64,000 bases of DNA, from NCBI RefSeq assembly GCF_007827045.1, contig NZ_RPFW01000003.1, forward strand, positions 372,001 through 436,000, read 5' to 3'. Source of the DNA: Trebonia kvetii (GTDB lineage Bacteria > Actinomycetota > Actinomycetes > Streptosporangiales > Streptosporangiaceae). Within the stretch, counting starts at the first letter, position 1, and every line of letters begins with the position of its first letter. The translations under genes and the position numbers were made by a program. The notes beneath the pieces are model-generated. The model was not told where the DNA came from. It made no database searches and saw only the letters and a program-made list of their open reading frames with translations. Positions 52,564-61,285 of this stretch are shown piece by piece.

Positions 52564-53172
52564 GTGCCAGAGACGCCCGTGCCTGAGAGACTTGCCGAGC
52601 GGAGCGAGCGCTTCGAGGCAGATGTAATGCCATACCTGGATCAGCTGTACTCCGCCGCCCTCCGGATGACCCGGAACCCGGCGGACGCTGAGGACCTGGT
52701 GCAGGAGACTTTCGCCAAGGCGTATGCGTCCTTCCACCAGTTCCAGGAGGGCACCAACCTGAAGGCGTGGCTCTTCAGGATCCTTACCAATACTTTCATC
52801 AACACCTACCGCAAGCGGCAGCGTGAACCGCAGCGGTCCGGCTCGGACGAGGTGGAGGACTGGCAGCTCGCGCGCGCGGCCTCGCACAGTTCCGGCGGCC
52901 TCAAGTCGGCAGAGGCCGAGGCGCTGGACAGGCTACCCGACTCCGATATCAAGACGGCGCTGCAGACGCTGCCAGAGGAGTTCAGGATCGCGGTCTACCT
53001 CGCTGACGTCGAGGGTTTCGCGTACAAGGAAATCGCCGACATTATGGGCACTCCGATCGGCACCGTGATGTCGCGGCTTCACCGCGGCCGACGCCAGCTT
53101 CGGGAACTGCTCGCTGACTACGCGGCCGACCTTGGCCTCGTCCGGGCGAACGCCGAGGAGAGTGGGCAATGA
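52564..53172 (+). CDS. sigR: ECF sigma factor SigR (thiol-oxidative stress)
   Basis: A 202-residue ECF sigma factor from GTG 52564 (GAGAGGGGGTGGGTCCC upstream). Sigma-2 reads [20 protein letters not shown] and [20 protein letters not shown]; sigma-4 reads [19 protein letters not shown] and [18 protein letters not shown]. This is the SigR/SigH family. The frame is open upstream to ATG 52465, allowing a longer isoform with 33 more residues, as reported for Streptomyces. Stop overlaps rsrA as ATGA. Confidence 0.93.
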   Translation: MPETPVPERLAERSERFEADVMPYLDQLYSAALRMTRNPADAEDLVQETFAKAYASFHQFQEGTNLKAWLFRILTNTFINTYRKRQREPQRSGSDEVEDWQLARAASHSSGGLKSAEAEALDRLPDSDIKTALQTLPEEFRIAVYLADVEGFAYKEIADIMGTPIGTVMSRLHRGRRQLRELLADYAADLGLVRANAEESGQ

Positions 53173-53441
53173 GCTGCGGGAACCCACACGAGACGCCGTG
53201 CAGCGAGGTACTCGACCGGGTTTACTGGTACCTGGACGGCGAGGTCTCCGAAGAGGACTGCGACCACATCAGGCAGCACCTCGACGAGTGCGGTCCGTGC
53301 CTGCGGGAGTACGGCCTCGAGGAAGCGGTAAAGCGCGTCGTTGCTAAGCATTGCGGATGCGATCCGGCGCCGAGCGAACTGCGCGACAAGATCCTGGTGC
53401 GCATCCGGCAAGTCCAGGCCGAGATCGAAGTATTCGAATAA
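53169..53441 (+). CDS. rsrA: Zinc-binding redox anti-sigma factor RsrA
   Basis: A 90-residue ZAS-family anti-sigma factor. Cys3, Cys11, Cys31, His37, Cys41 and Cys44 match the S. coelicolor RsrA positions, including the H-x3-C-x2-C zinc motif HLDECGPC; the C-terminal pair is Cys62 and Cys64. Under thiol oxidation a disulfide forms, zinc is lost and SigR is freed. It starts [16 protein letters not shown] and is translationally coupled to sigR. Confidence 0.95.
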   Translation: MSCGNPHETPCSEVLDRVYWYLDGEVSEEDCDHIRQHLDECGPCLREYGLEEAVKRVVAKHCGCDPAPSELRDKILVRIRQVQAEIEVFE

Positions 53442-53457
53442 GTTAGCAAAACATAAT

Positions 53458-53549
53458 CGACCGCTTACGGGTCGTTGATCGGGTTTTAGGTCTGCGCTAA
53501 TCAGCGTGACCACGTTATCCTGTCATCGACGGCACGCCGTAAGCGGTCG
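53458..53549. repeat. Distant 13-bp inverted repeat after rsrA
   Basis: CGACCGCTTACGG (53458-53470) and its exact complement CCGTAAGCGGTCG (53537-53549) are 66 bases apart in the gap before the HD-GYP gene. The left arm also forms a small local hairpin CGACC...GGTCG ending near TTGATCGGGTTTT, which may terminate the sigR operon. Confidence 0.7.
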
Positions 53550-53663
53550 TTGCCATTTCCGCGCGAGGGAGGATGTCCCGATGAGGGCTTCCGGGGTCTC
53601 CTGGGGGTAGCGACGGCGATCAGTGCGATTGGGGTCAACGGCGGCGGGCTGCGAGGGAGAAGC

Positions 53664-54953
53664 GTGGGACGACTCTCGCGCATGGCGTGGCTGTACATAG
53701 CGGCGGTCATTATCGCCGCCGTCATCGTGGTCACCGCGGGTCCGTTCACCATGGTCGACTGGAGTCAGATCGGCGCCCTTGGCCTGCTGCTCGTCGCCTG
53801 CGAGACTTCCGCCACCCTGGTGAGCCCGCGCGGCCTTACCTGGTCCGCCAATACCATGGCGTCGCTCGCCGCGGTGGTCCTGTGCGGCCCGGTCGGCGGC
53901 GCGCTTGTCAGCTGCTTCACCCTGCTCTCGCTGCGCCGTAGTCCGTCGTTCGCGCAGCGGCTGTTCAACACCGCCATGTACGCGGTGAGCGCCTACCTGG
54001 GGGGCCGGGCCTACCTGGCGTTCGGCGGTCACGTGGGCACGCCGGGACCGAGTTCCTTTCCCGGACTCATCGGGCCGTTCGCGGCGGCCGCGGTGGTGCA
54101 CGTGGCGGTCAACTTCATGCTCGTGCACACCGTGTTCTGGCTGACCAGAGACGAAGGCACCGCGGGCGGCCGGATCGGCCTCGACTTCAAGCTCTGGCTG
54201 ACAGACCTCGGCTACGGCGCGTTCGGCGTGCTCATCGCGGCGCTGTGGTCGGTACTCGGGCCGTTCACCCCGGTCCTCGTGCTCGTCCCGGTCTTCGTGG
54301 CCCGCTGGGCGGTGGCGCAGTTCGCCGCGCAGCAGCGGGCTTATGAGGCGACGGTCAGCGCGCTTTGCCAGGCGGTGGAGACCAAGGACTTCTACACCAG
54401 GGGCCACAGCGAGCGGGTGTCGCGCGGTTCGGTGATGATCGCCACCGAGATCGGCATGCGCCCGGAGCGGATCGGGGCGATCAGGTACGCGGGGATGCTG
54501 CACGACGTGGGCAAGCTCGGCGTCCCCACGTCCGTGCTGCAGAAGCGCACCTCGCTGACCGACGATGAGTACGCGGCCATCCAGCTGCACCCGATGCGCG
54601 GCCTTGACATCGTCAGGGAGATCGGCTTCCTCGACGAGGCCTTGGCGGGGATCATGCACCACCACGAGCGAATCGACGGCCGGGGGTACCCGATGGGCTT
54701 GGCCGGCGACGAGATCCCGGAGTTCGCTCGCGTGCTCGCGGTGGCGGACGCCTTCGACGCGATGACCTCCGACCGGTCCTACCGCGGCGCGCGGCCGGTC
54801 CCGGAGGCCGTCGCCGAGCTGCGGAAGTGGACGGGGAAGCAGTTCGACCCAGCATTCGTCGACGCCTTCGTCACAGCCATCGAGCGGGACGGCTGGACGG
54901 CGCCCGAGACGATGTCCGCGGAAGAGCCGCTGCGAACCATCGAGAGCCTGTAG
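53664..54953 (+). CDS. Membrane HD-GYP phosphodiesterase
   Basis: A 429-residue protein. Residues 1-225 hold about six or seven membrane helices (a MASE-like sensory part); the rest is an HD-GYP domain with HSERV at about 248, LHDVGKLGVP with His280-Asp281, HPMRGLDIV, HHERIDGRGYPMGL with the GYP motif near 338-343, and FARVLAVADAFDAMTSDRSY. It likely degrades cyclic di-GMP. GTG 53664 follows CGAGGGAGAAGC. The next gene, of the same build, starts 4 bases after its stop. Confidence 0.92.
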   Translation: MGRLSRMAWLYIAAVIIAAVIVVTAGPFTMVDWSQIGALGLLLVACETSATLVSPRGLTWSANTMASLAAVVLCGPVGGALVSCFTLLSLRRSPSFAQRLFNTAMYAVSAYLGGRAYLAFGGHVGTPGPSSFPGLIGPFAAAAVVHVAVNFMLVHTVFWLTRDEGTAGGRIGLDFKLWLTDLGYGAFGVLIAALWSVLGPFTPVLVLVPVFVARWAVAQFAAQQRAYEATVSALCQAVETKDFYTRGHSERVSRGSVMIATEIGMRPERIGAIRYAGMLHDVGKLGVPTSVLQKRTSLTDDEYAAIQLHPMRGLDIVREIGFLDEALAGIMHHHERIDGRGYPMGLAGDEIPEFARVLAVADAFDAMTSDRSYRGARPVPEAVAELRKWTGKQFDPAFVDAFVTAIERDGWTAPETMSAEEPLRTIESL

Positions 54954-54957
54954 CGCG

Positions 54958-56235
54958 ATGGCCAGCCCTCGGTACGAGCTGCGCGGGCTGCCGCGGCACG
55001 CCCTGGATTCCGGGCACTGGCTGCTCGCCGCGTTCGCCGGCCTGCTGCTCATCTGGTCGGTGGCGCAGACCGCCGTCAGCGGCGTGCTCGACGTGCACGC
55101 CGCGCTCGCCTTCGGCGCGCTGATCGCGTTCGGCGAGCTGCTGCGGCTGAACCTGCCGGGCGACAGAGAGGCGGCGCCCATCGCCACCGCGGGCGCGATG
55201 GCGTACGCGCTCGTGCTGCAGATCGGCAACAGCCCGCTGCGGCTTGGTGCCGCGCAGGTCATCGCGGTTACCGCGCTCGCGATGATCGTCGGCGCGCTGC
55301 CGCACCTCGCGGTCGGGCGGCCGGCCAGGATCACCGCCATGTCCGCCCGGCTGCTCGCGGTGGCGTGCGTCGCGGCGACGTTCCGGCCGCTCGCGAATGC
55401 CGGCCTTATCGGCAGCCGGTGGTGGTCCCAGCTGCCCGTCATGCTGGCTCTTTTCGTGCTCGCCTGGCTCCTCGAGTCGGTGGTGAGCGCGCTCATCAGG
55501 ACCGACGCGCTGCGCACCAGGTTCGGCGTGGCGCTCGGCGACGAGCTGCGGGTTCAGTTCCCGATCGCCGCCGCGACCGGCGCGTCGGCGCTGCTCATCG
55601 CGTTCGCCGCGGAGGTCATGGGGCTCGCCGCGGTCGCGGTGTTCGCCGCGCCGCTGCTCGTCACCCAGGTGGCGCTGCGCAGGTACGCCGGGATCAGGGC
55701 CACCTACCTGCAGACGGTGCGGGCACTGGCGCGGGTCACCGAGATCGGCGGCTACGTGGAGACCGGTCACTCGGCGCGGGTGAGCAGCCTGGCGGTCGCG
55801 ATAGGGCGGGAGCTCGGCCTGGCCGAGGCGGCGCTGCTCGAGCTCGAGTACGCGGCGCTGATGCACGACATCGGTCAGCTGTCGCTGCGCGACCCGGTGC
55901 CGGGCGGTGCCACCGTCCTGGTGGCCAGGGAGGAGCAGCGGCGCATCGCCGAGTACGGCGCCGAGGTGATACAGCAGGCGAAGGTGCTCGACACGGTGGC
56001 CGACATCGTGCGGCGGCAGTCCGACCCGTGCCGTCCCGTCGACAGGTCCCTGCCGCCGCCGCTGTCCAGCAGGATCATCCGCGCCGCCAACGCGTACGAC
56101 GACCTGGTGGGCAGCTCGGCAGACCCCGTCCGCTCGAAGGAGGCGGTGGAGCGGCTCCGCCTGGACACCGCCTCCGAGTACGACCCGCGGGTCGTCGAGG
56201 CACTCAGCCGCCTCGTGCTCAGGACCGCCGCCTAG
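54958..56235 (+). CDS. Membrane HD-domain protein, degenerate GYP
   Basis: A 425-residue protein built like its upstream neighbour: about eight helices, then an HD domain with HSARVSSLAVAIGREL and LMHDIGQLSLRDPV (His303-Asp304). The HHE...DGxGYP segment is replaced by VRRQSDPCRPVDRSLPPP, so the GYP motif and neighbouring metal histidines are absent. It may bind rather than cut cyclic di-GMP, or act on another nucleotide. ATG 54958. Coupling to the upstream HD-GYP gene suggests a joint function. Confidence 0.85.
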   Translation: MASPRYELRGLPRHALDSGHWLLAAFAGLLLIWSVAQTAVSGVLDVHAALAFGALIAFGELLRLNLPGDREAAPIATAGAMAYALVLQIGNSPLRLGAAQVIAVTALAMIVGALPHLAVGRPARITAMSARLLAVACVAATFRPLANAGLIGSRWWSQLPVMLALFVLAWLLESVVSALIRTDALRTRFGVALGDELRVQFPIAAATGASALLIAFAAEVMGLAAVAVFAAPLLVTQVALRRYAGIRATYLQTVRALARVTEIGGYVETGHSARVSSLAVAIGRELGLAEAALLELEYAALMHDIGQLSLRDPVPGGATVLVAREEQRRIAEYGAEVIQQAKVLDTVADIVRRQSDPCRPVDRSLPPPLSSRIIRAANAYDDLVGSSADPVRSKEAVERLRLDTASEYDPRVVEALSRLVLRTAA

Positions 56236-56307
56236 CGCCCGCGGAACCAGCCGGAGCTCCCGGCCAGGGCCGGGCCGCATCCCCCGGGCTAGCCGCGCTC
56301 GCCGCCG

Positions 56308-57948
56308 CTACACGCCCGTGGTGGCGCGCGGGTACTCCGCCCGCACGTCGGTGATCACGTTGATCAGGTACGGGACCGAGGCGTCGAAGGCGCGCCGCAG
56401 CGCGGCGGCGATGTCGCCGGGCCTGGTTACCATTTCGCCCGCGCCGCCGAGCGCGCGGACCACCTCGTCGTACCTGGTTTCCTGTCGCAGGTCCGCCGCC
56501 ACGTCGTAGCCGTACAGGGCCTGCATCGGCGCCTTCTCCAGGCCCCAGGCCGAGTTATTGCCGACGATCATGACCACCGGCAGGTCGTGCCGCACTAGGG
56601 TGTCCACATCCATCAGGGACAGGCCCGCCGCGCCGTCGCCGAGCATCAGCACCACCTGGGACGCCGGATGCGCCAGCCTGGCCGCCGTCGCGTAGCCGAG
56701 GCCGGTGCCCAGGCAGCCGTAGGGCCCCGGGTCCAGCCACCGTCCGGGGAACGCCGGCTCGATGAGGCGGCCCGCGAAGGAGACGAAGTCCCCGCCATCG
56801 CCGACCACCACCGCGTCGTCGTCGAGCTGGCGCAGCAGCTCGCCGTAGACGCGCATCGGGTGGACCGGCGTGGCCTCGCTCTCCAGCAGCGGGGTGTCGG
56901 CCGCGATCGCGGCGCGGGCCGTGCCGCGCAGTTGCGCCAGCCACTCCATGTCGCCCGCCGGGCGGGCGCCGCATGCCTCGATGAGGGCGATGAAGAACAG
57001 CGACAGGTCACCGGACGCGGAGGCCGCGAGCTGGCAGTGCGTCGCGATGCCGCCGGGAGAGTCCGCCACGTGGACCACGGAGGCGGGTGCCTCCTTCGGG
57101 CCGAACGAGCCGTAGCGCAGCCGGAAGTCCAGCGGGACACCGGCCACGATCACCAGGTCGGCCTCGGCGAACGCCAGCGACCGGGCCCGGCTGGCAAGCA
57201 GCGAGTGACCGCCGGGTAGCACGCCGCGGGCCTGGCCGTTCGCGATCACCGGGAGCCGCAGGGTCTCCGCGCAGGTCCGCGCGGCCACCTCCGCGCCGCC
57301 TAGCCAGACGTCGGAGCCGAGCACGAGCAGGGGGCGGCGCGCCGTGGCGAGCAGTGCGGCGATCCTGGCCACGTCGTCGCCGTCGGGCTGCGCCGGCACG
57401 TACCAGGCGTTGTCGGGGAAGTCGACGGTGGCTTCACCGTAGATCGCTTCGAGCGGGAAGTCGCAGAACACCGGGCCCCGGTGCGGGCTTGTCGCCAGCC
57501 GGAACGCCTCGTCGACCGACGCGGCGACAGCGGCGGTGGCGTGCTCGGTCCAGGAGCGCTTAGTGACCGGGGCGAGCAGCGGCACGTGGTCCATCTCCTG
57601 GAGCGCGCCCCTGCCCCACTGGTGGTCGGGGGCGCGGCCGCCGAGCACCACCACCGGCGCGCCGTTGAACCAGGCCGACGTCACGGCGCTCACGCTGTTG
57701 GTGACGCCGGGCCCCGCGGTGACAACGGCGAGCCCGGGCGTGCGGGTGAGCCGGGCGGTGCCCTCCGCCGCGAAGACGGCCGTCTGCTCGTGCCGCACGT
57801 CGACCAGGCGCAGCGGCGGATCCGCCTTGACCGCGCCGTCGTACAGCGGGAACACATGCCCGCCGGACAGGGTGAACATGGCCGTCACGCCGTACCGCTG
57901 CGCGACGGCGACGGCGTGCGCGCCCGCGTGTCCAGATAGAGAACTCAC
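56308..57948 (-). CDS. Thiamine-pyrophosphate enzyme (acetolactate-synthase-like)
   Basis: A 546-residue ThDP enzyme with the three usual domains. The catalytic Glu54 is in VRHEQTAVFAAEG; TAGPGVTNSVSAVTSAW and VFCDFPLEAIYGE follow. The ThDP/Mg site is GDGAAGLSLMDVDTLVRHDL with NN at IVGNNSAWGLEKAPM. It resembles large-subunit acetolactate synthase and oxalyl-CoA decarboxylase-like enzymes. The absence of an ilvN-type small subunit argues for a catabolic role. Substrate unknown. ATG 57948 starts MSSLSGHAGAHAVAVAQRYG. Confidence 0.86.
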   Translation of the reverse strand: MSSLSGHAGAHAVAVAQRYGVTAMFTLSGGHVFPLYDGAVKADPPLRLVDVRHEQTAVFAAEGTARLTRTPGLAVVTAGPGVTNSVSAVTSAWFNGAPVVVLGGRAPDHQWGRGALQEMDHVPLLAPVTKRSWTEHATAAVAASVDEAFRLATSPHRGPVFCDFPLEAIYGEATVDFPDNAWYVPAQPDGDDVARIAALLATARRPLLVLGSDVWLGGAEVAARTCAETLRLPVIANGQARGVLPGGHSLLASRARSLAFAEADLVIVAGVPLDFRLRYGSFGPKEAPASVVHVADSPGGIATHCQLAASASGDLSLFFIALIEACGARPAGDMEWLAQLRGTARAAIAADTPLLESEATPVHPMRVYGELLRQLDDDAVVVGDGGDFVSFAGRLIEPAFPGRWLDPGPYGCLGTGLGYATAARLAHPASQVVLMLGDGAAGLSLMDVDTLVRHDLPVVMIVGNNSAWGLEKAPMQALYGYDVAADLRQETRYDEVVRALGGAGEMVTRPGDIAAALRRAFDASVPYLINVITDVRAEYPRATTGV

Positions 57949-58003
57949 CGAGGTGACGTTACCCGTGCGTCAAGGGTTTGTGGAGAGCCAGCTGGGTCAA
58001 GCC

Positions 58004-59647
58004 TTATCCGTCCACGCCCGCACCGACGCTGGCCGGCGTCGGGGCTGGGGCCTGTTCCGGGTCTGCGGTGTAGTGGTGCGGGAGGGTCTCGTCGGTGCCT
58101 TCTGGCGCCTTGGCGGCCCTGAGGACGAGCGTCAGTATCACCGCGATCACGGCGTTGATGATGACCGCGGTGAATCCGATGTAGACGGTGTGCCCGAACA
58201 CGATGTCGGACGACGACGCCCAGTGCGAGGTGGTCGCGTTCTTGACGTTGTACGCGGCGAGCGTGCCGTAGATCATGCCGGCGAGCCAGCCGGCAAGCAG
58301 CGCCCAGCGGTGGAACCACCGCGTGTACAGGCCGCCGACCAGCATCGGGGCGACTTGCAGTATCCAGACGCCGCCGAGCAGCTGCAGGTTGATGGAGAAC
58401 GTGTGCGGCAGTTCGACCGCGAACACCAGTGCGCCGAACTTGATCACCAGCGACGCCCACTGCGACATCCTGGTCTCAAGCGCCGGACTCGCGTCCGGCT
58501 TGAAGAACTCCTTGAAGATGTTGCGGGTGAACAGGTTCGCGGCCGCGATCGCCATGATCGCGGCGGGCACCAGGGCGCCGATGATGATGCCGGCGAAGGC
58601 GATGCCGGTGAACCAGCTCGGGAACATGTGCTGGAACAGGTACGGGACCGCGAGCTGTGCGTTGCCCGCCTTCTTGACGTTCGCCGCCGTGACCGGGTCG
58701 GCGACCGCCATGTAACCGAACAGCGCGATCAGGCCGAGCAAGACCGAGTAGGCGGGAAGCAGCGACATGTTCCGCTTGATCATGCTGCGCCGCTTCGAGG
58801 CCAGCGTGCCCGTGATGATGTGCGGGTACAAGAACAGCGCGATGGCGGAGCCGAGCGCCAGTGTCGCGAAATCGAACTGGGTGCTGCCGGTGGACTTGGT
58901 GGTGGGGATGAACGTGCCGAGTGGCTTCTTCGTCGCCGGGCTGATCGACGCGAAGTGCGTCTGCGCGTTACCGAAGATGTGCCCCCAGCCGCCCAGCCTG
59001 GTCGGGATGTAGAACACGGCCACGAGGACGAACACGTAGATGAGCGTGTCCTTGATGAACGCGATCGCGGCAGGCGCGCGCAGCCCGGAGACCATCGTGT
59101 AGATCGCCAGCACCACGAACGCGACGAACAGCGGCAGGTCCTTCACGTAGGTGTTGGTCGAGCTGGCGTTGACCCCCATGACGGTGAGGACCGACTGGAT
59201 GCCAACGAGCTGCAGCGCGATATACGGCATCAGCGCGAGAATGCCGGTGAAGGCCATGGCAAGCGCCAGCCCGCGTGAGCCGTACCTGCCCCGGATGAAG
59301 TCGCCGGGCGTGACCCAGTTGTGCACCCGGCAAACCGACCACAGCCTGGGCAGGAAGATGAACGCGATCGGGTACGCCATGATCGTGTAGGAGACCGCGA
59401 AGAAGCCGATCGAACCCGAGCCGAACACCAGCGCGGGAACCGCGATGAACGTGTAGGCGGTGTAGAGGTCGCCGCCGAGCAGGAACCACGTGATGAACGT
59501 GCCGAAGCCCCGGCCCGCCAGCCCCCACTCGTTCAGGTGCAGCATGTTCTCCGCGCGCCGCCAGCGGCCGGCGGTGAAGCCGACCACGGTGACGATGGCG
59601 AAGAGGACGAGGACGATCGTGAACACGACGGTGTTGACGTTGCTCAT
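58004..59647 (-). CDS. Sodium/solute symporter (SSS family)
   Basis: A 547-residue transporter with about thirteen membrane helices. SSS features are GFTAGRWRRAENMLHLNEWG, TPGDFIRGRYGSRGLALAM and LVPAAIMAIAAANLFTRNIF, typical of the monocarboxylate (MctP-like) branch. It sits after a DUF3311 gene with an ATGA overlap, a pairing common in actinobacterial organic-acid or amino-acid symporters. Ligand unknown. A GntR regulator lies upstream of the pair. Confidence 0.92.
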   Translation of the reverse strand: MSNVNTVVFTIVLVLFAIVTVVGFTAGRWRRAENMLHLNEWGLAGRGFGTFITWFLLGGDLYTAYTFIAVPALVFGSGSIGFFAVSYTIMAYPIAFIFLPRLWSVCRVHNWVTPGDFIRGRYGSRGLALAMAFTGILALMPYIALQLVGIQSVLTVMGVNASSTNTYVKDLPLFVAFVVLAIYTMVSGLRAPAAIAFIKDTLIYVFVLVAVFYIPTRLGGWGHIFGNAQTHFASISPATKKPLGTFIPTTKSTGSTQFDFATLALGSAIALFLYPHIITGTLASKRRSMIKRNMSLLPAYSVLLGLIALFGYMAVADPVTAANVKKAGNAQLAVPYLFQHMFPSWFTGIAFAGIIIGALVPAAIMAIAAANLFTRNIFKEFFKPDASPALETRMSQWASLVIKFGALVFAVELPHTFSINLQLLGGVWILQVAPMLVGGLYTRWFHRWALLAGWLAGMIYGTLAAYNVKNATTSHWASSSDIVFGHTVYIGFTAVIINAVIAVILTLVLRAAKAPEGTDETLPHHYTADPEQAPAPTPASVGAGVDG

Positions 59648-59964
59648 AGCGCGACCTCCGCATCGCTGCCGCTGCTGCCGGCCGGCGTTGCCAGCCTGCG
59701 CTGCAGCAGGCTGGCGAGCCAGAGCGCGATCGCCACGACCGGCATGTAGGCGAGGAGGTAGAAGTAGAAGAAGGGGAAGTCACCGATCTTCGGCGTGACA
59801 TGGGCGTAGATCGGGACGATCAGCGTGCCGCAGATCGCCCCGGCCACCAAGACGAAGATGGCGGCTGAGGTGATTGGGTGGGCGGCTACCGGATTCTTCG
59901 CCTGATTGAGCGCGGGATCGTGCGGGCCTCTTGGTGCGCTGGGGGTTGCACTCGGCTGATTCAT
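59644..59964 (-). CDS. DUF3311-type small membrane subunit
   Basis: A 106-residue protein with two helices (AAIFVLVAGAICGTLIVPIY and FFYFYLLAYMPVVAIALWL) after a polar 35-residue N-tail. Genes of this type usually precede SSS symporters and may be an accessory subunit. ATG 59964 (MNQPSATPSAPRG) is chosen because GAGAGGACC lies upstream. Its end overlaps the symporter start. Confidence 0.85.
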   Translation of the reverse strand: MNQPSATPSAPRGPHDPALNQAKNPVAAHPITSAAIFVLVAGAICGTLIVPIYAHVTPKIGDFPFFYFYLLAYMPVVAIALWLASLLQRRLATPAGSSGSDAEVAL

Positions 59965-60015
59965 CAGGTCCTCTCGGCGTCCTCGCACGGGTGGATGTGA
60001 TGGAGATCACGGGAA

Positions 60016-60060
60016 TGCAATCATGTTGCGCCTATAAGGCTAATTATGCAATGGTTTGCA
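60016..60060. promoter_or_regulatory. Candidate GntR operators upstream of symporter operon
   Basis: Two TGCAA-type dyads occur close together: TGCAATCATGTTGCG (60016-60030) and TGCAA-TGGT-TTGCA (60047-60060, perfect). A further ATTGCA is at about 60069. They lie in the AT-rich gap between the GntR gene and the DUF3311/symporter genes and could bind that regulator. Confidence 0.5.
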
Positions 60061-60164
60061 CCCAATAGATTGCAGACGCTCTGAGTGGGATAAGAGCGCC
60101 TTCAGCGCCTGCCGCGAGTGCCACCAAGAGACGGGACCAATATGGCGTGACGGTCCCTGCTGGC

Positions 60165-60965
60165 TCAGAACTCCGGGTTGCGACGGAGCCTGGTGATGAA
60201 CTTGTACCGATCGCCGCGGTACCAGGACTGTGCCCATTCAACGGGCTCACCGGTGGTGTCGATCGCGTGCCTGGACAGCAGCAGCAGCGGGATGCCCGGG
60301 TCCACGTCGAGCAGGCGCGCGTCGTGCGGGTCGGCGAGCACGGTCTCGATCGTCTCCTCAGCCTCGGCGAGCTGTATGCCGTACCCGGTGCGGAGTGTCT
60401 CGTACAGCGACGCGTGCCGCTCGAGCTGCCGCCGCAGGCCGGGAAACCGGCGTGCGGGCAGGTGCGAGGTGTCGATGGACATCGGCTCGCCGTCGGCGAG
60501 CCGCAGCCGGTGGATGCGCAGCAGCCGCCCGCCGGGGCGCACGTCGAGCAGCTCGGCGAGCTCCTCGTCCGCGGTGACGTAGCCGATGTCGAGGATCTTG
60601 GTCTGCGGGTGCAGGCCGTGCTGCCGCATCCCCTCGGTGTAGCTGGCAAGCTCGAGCGGCTGTGCGACCTTGGGCTTGGCGACGAAGGTGCCCTTGCCCT
60701 GCATCCGCAGCAGGCGCCCCTCGATGACAAGCTCGGCGAGCGCCTGCCTGACGGTGGTGCGGGAAGTTCCGTATAGCCGGGCGAGCTCCCGTTCCGGCGG
60801 GACCGGGCTGCCGGGCGACATGGCCGCGGTGAAGTCAAGCAGCTGCTTTTTTACCTGGTAGTACTTGGGCAGCCGCAGCAGGGCGGCCGGCGAAGCGGAC
60901 GCGACATCGCCGAGCGCACTCGGCATGGCATCGTTGTCCTCGGCCGGCATCGGGAACGCGGTCAT
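60165..60965 (-). CDS. GntR-family regulator, HutC/UTRA type
   Basis: A 266-residue regulator. The winged helix spans about residues 30-100 ([38 protein letters not shown]), followed by a UTRA effector domain ([54 protein letters not shown]). Such proteins often sense sugar phosphates or organic acids. It lies directly upstream of the symporter pair on the same strand and is its likely local regulator. ATG 60965 is taken; internal ATGs exist. Confidence 0.9.
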   Translation of the reverse strand: MTAFPMPAEDNDAMPSALGDVASASPAALLRLPKYYQVKKQLLDFTAAMSPGSPVPPERELARLYGTSRTTVRQALAELVIEGRLLRMQGKGTFVAKPKVAQPLELASYTEGMRQHGLHPQTKILDIGYVTADEELAELLDVRPGGRLLRIHRLRLADGEPMSIDTSHLPARRFPGLRRQLERHASLYETLRTGYGIQLAEAEETIETVLADPHDARLLDVDPGIPLLLLSRHAIDTTGEPVEWAQSWYRGDRYKFITRLRRNPEF

Positions 60966-61019
60966 GTGCTATACCTCCCCGCTGTTGCGGTATTCCGGCC
61001 ATGATGACAGTTTTTCTCC

Positions 61020-61044
61020 GGGGGAGCGACCCCCCGAACCCCCC
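61020..61044. repeat. G-rich palindromic element, copy 4 (inverted)
   Basis: The plus strand reads GGGGGAGCGACCCCCCGA then ACCCCCC. On the minus strand this is GGGGGGT-TCGGGGGGTCGCTCCCC, the same pattern as copies 1-3. It lies between the divergent GntR gene and the histidine kinase gene. Confidence 0.7.
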
Positions 61045-61285
61045 GATGTTCGCGCCCGTCCGCCCGGTCGCAAAAAATGCGATTTTGTCGGGCCGCCGTG
61101 CGCAAACCGAAAGCGGGTCCGTCATTATCGCACCGGACCTGCGGTGCTATGCCACATATGTCCCGGTAGGCGGAACGTGTGCCGTATGCCGCCTCGGTCT
61201 GGGGAAGGACTGCGCATCTGCGCATATGCCAGGTCATGCCCGGAGGCGGAAAATCTACCCGGGCGCGTCATGGCATCATGGGGAG

